Below, in pieces: positions 1-3,740 of a DNA stretch of 6,682 nt (position 1 is the stretch's first letter; every line of letters begins with the position of its first letter). The notes under the pieces are model-generated. The model saw only the letters and a list, made by a program, of their open reading frames with translations, ran no database searches and was not told the origin of the DNA. Made by a program: the position numbers and the translations under genes. Where the stretch lies: NCBI GenBank assembly GCA_964639525.1, contig CAZXDS010000182.1, forward strand, positions 1 through 6,682, given 5' to 3'. Source of the stretch: CAZXDS01 sp964639525 (GTDB lineage Bacteria > Bacteroidota > Ignavibacteria > Ignavibacteriales > Melioribacteraceae).

Positions 1-105
1 TACTCTTAACGTGTTGTTTTTTGTAATCTTAATTTTGTCCCCGAATCGCTGTTCCAAATGGAAAGAATTAGCATAAATTTCCCATATAATTACCGCTATT
101 GATAT
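1..105. other. Left-edge stretch with no supported gene
   Basis: No terminator, RNA gene or gene with a convincing start is visible here. On the minus strand the frame of the 171-residue protein stays open after its TAG stop to the window edge (about 35 codons, ending near KIKITKNNTLRV). A 22-codon ATG frame (6-74) also exists. Neither has a good ribosome binding site. A downstream gene that starts at a non-ATG codon and continues past the edge is possible but not supported. Confidence 0.3.
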
Positions 106-621
106 CTATTTTTTACTATAATCAATATATTTCTCAGCAACCGTCATAAATTCTGTTATATACTTATTTGCAATTTTAACCGGAGTCGCTAAATCAAAAC
201 TCTCGCCACTTCCTTTCAAAGTGGAACGAATTAGCAATTCTATGTATTCATTTAATTCTTCTTCAAAATTATTTGCAATTTTGATAAACCTACCGTCACC
301 ATATGATTTGTCGAACGGCTCTATTGTATATCGAAATGTAAATTTTAAATCGTAAATATCATTTTTGTAGGGATTCAAATCCTGATTCATTTCCCCCTGC
401 AAGATTTTATCTTGAATGCCTTGAATTCTTTTATTTATCTGCATCAGCTTGTCGTACATTCTACTGGAGATACGCAGCATGTAAGCATGCACAATTTCTT
501 TGTACCGCTGTTGTTTTTCTCGTTTCCCTGAGAGAGATGAATTCCATATAAAAGCAATGGCTGCACCGACTACGGATAATGCGGTAGCGATGTCGAGTCC
601 GATTTGCATATTATCAAGCAT
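106..621 (-). CDS. Small protein with one N-terminal membrane helix, function unknown
   Basis: I do not recognise this 171-residue protein. A hydrophobic segment spans about residues 8-27 (from GLDIATALS to FIWN). It is followed at once by a basic stretch (K33, R34, K36, R39, K41), which by the positive-inside rule puts the C-terminal 140 residues in the cytoplasm. That part looks largely helical, charged and possibly coiled (about 50-75 and 115-135). It has no cysteine and no catalytic motif that I can name. The ATG at 619-621 is chosen because AGGAG lies 5 nt upstream; a second in-frame ATG (codon 5) has no better site. The frame ends in TAG. It is the last gene of the four-gene set, 67 nt after the FHA gene. 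Its position suggests a membrane partner, anchor or effector of the kinase/FHA/AAA proteins, but this is inference from context only. Confidence 0.75.
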   Translation of the reverse strand: MLDNMQIGLDIATALSVVGAAIAFIWNSSLSGKREKQQRYKEIVHAYMLRISSRMYDKLMQINKRIQGIQDKILQGEMNQDLNPYKNDIYDLKFTFRYTIEPFDKSYGDGRFIKIANNFEEELNEYIELLIRSTLKGSGESFDLATPVKIANKYITEFMTVAEKYIDYSKK

Positions 622-626
622 AATAA

Positions 627-631
627 CTCCT
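627..631 (-). promoter_or_regulatory. Ribosome binding site for the 171-aa membrane protein
   Basis: Read on the minus strand the sequence is AGGAG, 5 nt before the ATG at 619-621. It supports that ATG rather than the in-frame ATG four codons later. I saw no convincing -10/-35 pair in the same intergenic stretch. Confidence 0.6.
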
Positions 632-661
632 GTTTATTTTTGTGAAGGACTAATATTCTAT

Positions 662-686
662 ATCGGCAAATAAAATAATTGCCGAT
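662..686 (+). terminator. Hairpin after the FHA gene, T-run on the + strand only
   Basis: ATCGGCAA (662-669) and TTGCCGAT (679-686) form a perfect 8-bp stem with a 9-nt A/T loop. On the + strand the stem is followed by TTTT, as in an intrinsic terminator for rightward transcription. All genes here run leftward. In that direction the stem starts 2 nt after the FHA stop codon, is preceded by A residues and is followed by ATAGAAT, which is not a T-run. It could stop antisense transcription, or act on the minus-strand mRNA as a 3'-end stabilising or partial attenuation structure between the FHA gene and the last gene. The hairpin is seen directly; its role is inferred. Confidence 0.4.
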
Positions 687-688
687 TT

Positions 689-1189
689 TTATATAATAAA
701 AAATTCAATATTTGCAAGCGTTAATGTATCACCGGATTTTAATTGTGCCGGCAACATTGCCTCTAAAGCAATACCGTTGATTTTTGTGCCGTTTGTTGTG
801 TTTAAATCGGTAACAAACCATCCTTCGTTTAATTTAAATTCTACTGCTACATGTTTCGATGAAATTTGTTTGAAACGGCTGAGTTCACTTGAACCGATTT
901 TTGATTTTCTACCAATTACGCCGTTTCCGGTAATTTTAATGTTGATGTCCAAATTATTATTTTTTAGAATTATAAAATTATTGTCGCCGGATTTTTGTTG
1001 GGGATGTTTTTCAGAATAACTCTTTTCAATCGAATCGTGATTATTAACAGCCATTTTGGAATTATCAAGCTCACAAAACTCTCCTATTCCAAATTTTCCG
1101 CAAGAAGGGCAGATAAGTATTTCTACTCCGCATTGATCACAATAAGATGAATCATTTGGAATTTCAGAAAGACATTTCGGGCAAATCAT
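689..1189 (-). CDS. Zinc-ribbon/FHA-domain phosphothreonine-binding protein
   Basis: This 166-residue soluble protein is a likely phospho-reader. Residues 1-42 hold two zinc-binding clusters: C3/C6/C17/C20 (CxxC-x10-CxxC), then C27/C30/C39 with D42 as a possible fourth ligand. A polar linker (about 43-70) leads to an FHA domain at about 72-166. The conserved FHA residues are present: G93-R94, the SxxH motif S110-H113, and N133-G134 followed by N138-G139. Phosphothreonine binding should therefore be intact. The domain runs to the last residue, so nothing follows it. The ATG overlaps the ATPase stop codon (TAATG) and has a strong GGAGGA upstream, indicating translational coupling to the ATPase. 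Linkage to a Ser/Thr kinase gene suggests it reads marks made by that kinase. Family assignment is firm; the partner is inferred. Confidence 0.93.
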   Translation of the reverse strand: MICPKCLSEIPNDSSYCDQCGVEILICPSCGKFGIGEFCELDNSKMAVNNHDSIEKSYSEKHPQQKSGDNNFIILKNNNLDINIKITGNGVIGRKSKIGSSELSRFKQISSKHVAVEFKLNEGWFVTDLNTTNGTKINGIALEAMLPAQLKSGDTLTLANIEFFII

Positions 1190-3687
1190 TATTTAATATC
1201 CTCCGGTTCAATTGTTAAAAGAATTTCCTTGTTCCATTTAGTGCCTCTAAGCTGCGGAGATATTCTCAGACTTTGATTTTCAAGAGAATTTTCAAACAGG
1301 TTGCGAACTGTTCGTCCGTTTCCAAAATTATTACCCCGATTCGCATATATTTCCTTTAGTACGGATTTTGCTTTTTGTTCGGCTTTTGCCGAAAGTTTCA
1401 TTTTTTTTGCGTGAACCATCAAGGAAAATATTTTAAATAATTCCTCGTCATTGTAATCTTCAAAAATTAATTTCTTCTTAAATCTTGAATCCAATCCCGG
1501 ATTTGAATCAATAAATTTCTGCATTTCATTCGGATAACCGGCTGCAACAACAATAAATTTACCGCCATCGTCCTCCATTCGTTTAAGTATTGTTTGTATT
1601 ACTTGATTTCCAAAATCCTGCGAAGAATTTTCAACCACAAGCGAATAAGCTTCATCAATAAATAATATCCCGCCCATTGCCGAATCAATTACTTCATCTG
1701 TTTTTTTTGAAGATTGCCCGACAAAACCGGCAACAAGATCAGACCTGTCAACTTCAACAAGATGTCCGCGGGAAAGAATACCGAGTGATTTGAATATTTT
1801 ACCGAGTAATCTTGCAACTGTTGTTTTTCCGGTACCCGGATTTCCCATAAAAACAAAATGAAGATTGAACTTTGATTTTTCACCGAGCAGTTTTTTCCTT
1901 TTCTCTTCCGCTTGCACAAATGCAGCAAGTTTTTTTAATTCACTTTTCAGATTTTCCAAACCAATTAAACTATCAAGTTCTTTGAAAACATCTTCTAATT
2001 TTATTTCATTTTTATCATCCGCCGGAAAATCTTCGACCACTATTAAATTATAATCTTTTATATCGTTATATGATTTAGATACACGTTTAGAAAGAGTTAT
2101 AATTGTTTGTTCAAATAATTTTCGTACTTCACGTGCGTTTGCAAAATTAGCGGAACGGACTTTATACATATCGCTAATCAATTCGGAAGCTCTCTTCACC
2201 GCGGACTCGGTAATTTTATATCCGTTCTTTTTTACAAAAAACTCAAATATTTCGGTCAATTGCTCGGGTGTATAATCCTCAATATGGATGAAACGATCGA
2301 ATCTGCTTTTCAATCCTGTATTTGCATTAAGAAATCTTTCCATTTCAATTCTGTAACCGGCTGCAACAACTACAAACTTATCTCGATCATCTTCCATCCT
2401 TTTCAAGATGGTTTCAATTGCTTCTTTCCCAAAATCGTTTGATGAACCTCCCACAGCTCCCGGTGCCAAAGCGTATGCTTCGTCAATGAATAAAACTCCG
2501 CCCATTGCTTCATCGCATATTTTTGTAACTTTATATGGAGTTTCGCCGATGTATCTTCCGACCAAAGAGCTTTTATCGGTTTCAACAACATGACCTTTAT
2601 CAAGGAAACCGATTGCAGCAAGAACATCACCAAGTTTGCGTGCAATCATTGTTTTTCCGGTTCCGGGATTGCCGGTTAATACAAGGTGAAACCCGATTTT
2701 AACATTTTTTTCACCACGCATCATTCTCTCTTTTTGCTGTTTAACTTGAGCTGCAATATCCCGTAACGCTGCTTTGATTGATTCGAGTCCGATTAATTCA
2801 TCAATATCGGCAAAGATTTCGTCTAAAGTTTTTGGGTTTGGGAACTCACCTTTGATGTCTGCTATTTTAATTTTTTTATCATCGAAATCATTTTTAGAGA
2901 TCCGATAATAGTAGGCACGGGCAATATCTTCGGCAGTGTTTACTGCAGTATAACCGTTTCCGAAAGTTGCGGTCCTTGTTTTTACTTGATACTTGAAAAA
3001 AGCAAGAAGTCTTTCGGCAGCGGAGTGTTCGAGACTAAGACCAAAAGCATCCAATTTATTTTTACAAATTGCATAAAGATCTGACGATGAATAATCAGAA
3101 AGCCGGAAATAATATTCGAATCTGTTTTTCATTGCAGGATTATTTAAAATAAATTTGTCTAAAATATTTTTATCACCTTGAATAATTACTACAGGGTCAT
3201 TTCTGTGTTTATCCATCTCGTTTAAAATTTGATCCAACACGGGTATTTGAGGATTTTCAGTGTACGATGGAATTAGACGGTGAAAGTTTTCAAAAATAAC
3301 CGCACCGCTTTTTGCGTTTTCAAAAATTTTAGAAAGTTTACTAAGAAAATTTTGATTATCGGAAGTTTCTAATCTTTTAATATTATCTTTTGATAAAACA
3401 CATGCAGAAACGAGTGAAGTAATTATATAATCGGTTATTAAATTTTTACCGGTACCGGTATTCCCGGTTAATAAAATGTTGATATTAAAATGCTGTTTGG
3501 AATTCCATTTTTCGCGATATTCAATTACCGAGTCGGACAATACCTTAATCGTTTTTTTAATCTCATCTCTACCAATTATCGTATCTCTTTTAACTTGTTT
3601 GCCTACAGTAACTTTTTCACCGCAGCGTTTACAATATACAGCACTCTTTCTATTTAAGGTTTTACAATATTTACATTCTTGAAGCAT
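1189..3687 (-). CDS. Triple-module CbxX/SpoVK-type AAA+ ATPase with N-terminal zinc ribbon
   Basis: An 832-residue soluble ATPase, expected to remodel or disassemble a protein target using ATP. It begins with a zinc ribbon, C5/C8/C19/C22 (CxxC-x10-CxxC). Three AAA modules follow. Module 1 (about 36-275) has Walker A GNTGTGKN (75-82), with N82 in place of the Mg-binding Thr/Ser. Its Walker B acidic pair is altered to E133-N134, but R189 remains at the Arg-finger position, so it is probably structural or a weak binder. Module 2 (about 290-550) is intact: GNPGTGKT 339-346, D402-E403, R462. Module 3 (about 563-830) is intact: GNPGTGKT 615-622, D678-E679, R735. Modules 2 and 3 share LKRMEDD and VVAAGY blocks and a lid with the GNxRxVRxLFE-type motif. 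Known relatives include CbbX, SpoVK and the ESX component EccA, most with one AAA module, so three is unusual. The ATG at 3685-3687 has AAAGGA upstream. The gene ends in the FHA start codon. Confidence 0.95.
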   Translation of the reverse strand: MLQECKYCKTLNRKSAVYCKRCGEKVTVGKQVKRDTIIGRDEIKKTIKVLSDSVIEYREKWNSKQHFNINILLTGNTGTGKNLITDYIITSLVSACVLSKDNIKRLETSDNQNFLSKLSKIFENAKSGAVIFENFHRLIPSYTENPQIPVLDQILNEMDKHRNDPVVIIQGDKNILDKFILNNPAMKNRFEYYFRLSDYSSSDLYAICKNKLDAFGLSLEHSAAERLLAFFKYQVKTRTATFGNGYTAVNTAEDIARAYYYRISKNDFDDKKIKIADIKGEFPNPKTLDEIFADIDELIGLESIKAALRDIAAQVKQQKERMMRGEKNVKIGFHLVLTGNPGTGKTMIARKLGDVLAAIGFLDKGHVVETDKSSLVGRYIGETPYKVTKICDEAMGGVLFIDEAYALAPGAVGGSSNDFGKEAIETILKRMEDDRDKFVVVAAGYRIEMERFLNANTGLKSRFDRFIHIEDYTPEQLTEIFEFFVKKNGYKITESAVKRASELISDMYKVRSANFANAREVRKLFEQTIITLSKRVSKSYNDIKDYNLIVVEDFPADDKNEIKLEDVFKELDSLIGLENLKSELKKLAAFVQAEEKRKKLLGEKSKFNLHFVFMGNPGTGKTTVARLLGKIFKSLGILSRGHLVEVDRSDLVAGFVGQSSKKTDEVIDSAMGGILFIDEAYSLVVENSSQDFGNQVIQTILKRMEDDGGKFIVVAAGYPNEMQKFIDSNPGLDSRFKKKLIFEDYNDEELFKIFSLMVHAKKMKLSAKAEQKAKSVLKEIYANRGNNFGNGRTVRNLFENSLENQSLRISPQLRGTKWNKEILLTIEPEDIK
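1199..1204 (-). promoter_or_regulatory. Ribosome binding site for the FHA gene, inside the ATPase 3' end
   Basis: The minus strand reads GGAGGA, with its GGAGG core 10 nt before the FHA ATG. It lies within the last codons of the ATPase gene. With the 1-nt TAATG overlap, this supports coupled translation and a fixed ratio of the two proteins. Confidence 0.7.
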
Positions 3688-3695
3688 AAATTAAA

Positions 3696-3701
3696 TCCTT
3701 T
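3696..3701 (-). promoter_or_regulatory. Ribosome binding site for the AAA+ ATPase
   Basis: The minus strand reads AAAGGA, 8 nt before the ATG at 3685-3687. It lies in the 53-nt gap after the kinase stop codon. That gap shows no terminator-like hairpin with a T-run, so read-through from the kinase gene is likely. Confidence 0.6.
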
Positions 3702-3740
3702 GTTTACATCGTGCACTAAGGTGCGGTTTAGAATTTTTAC

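Noticed and set aside
6..74. A 22-codon ATG frame on the minus strand at the left edge
   Set aside because: It is very short, has no good ribosome binding site, and looks like chance in AT-rich DNA.
55..236. Imperfect direct repeat: CAAATGGAAAGAATTAGCA (55-73) and CAAAGTGGAACGAATTAGCA (217-236)
   Set aside because: There are only two copies with a 1-nt indel and a mismatch, one inside a coding region. It is probably chance and does not flank a mobile element.
777..1019. An 80-codon + strand open frame opposite the FHA gene
   Set aside because: It lies entirely antisense to a well-supported FHA protein with all key residues, and has no recognisable product.
1689..3682. Several 60-80-codon open frames on both strands within the ATPase gene (for example 1865-2053, 2260-2442, 2403-2645 and 3476-3682)
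   Set aside because: They are out-of-frame or antisense shadows of conserved AAA+ sequence and show no domain or ribosome binding site.
3688..3740. Possible terminator or promoter in the gap between the kinase and ATPase genes (GTGCAC palindrome at 3711-3716)
   Set aside because: The palindrome is only 6 bp with no loop and no T-run, and no convincing promoter pair is seen.
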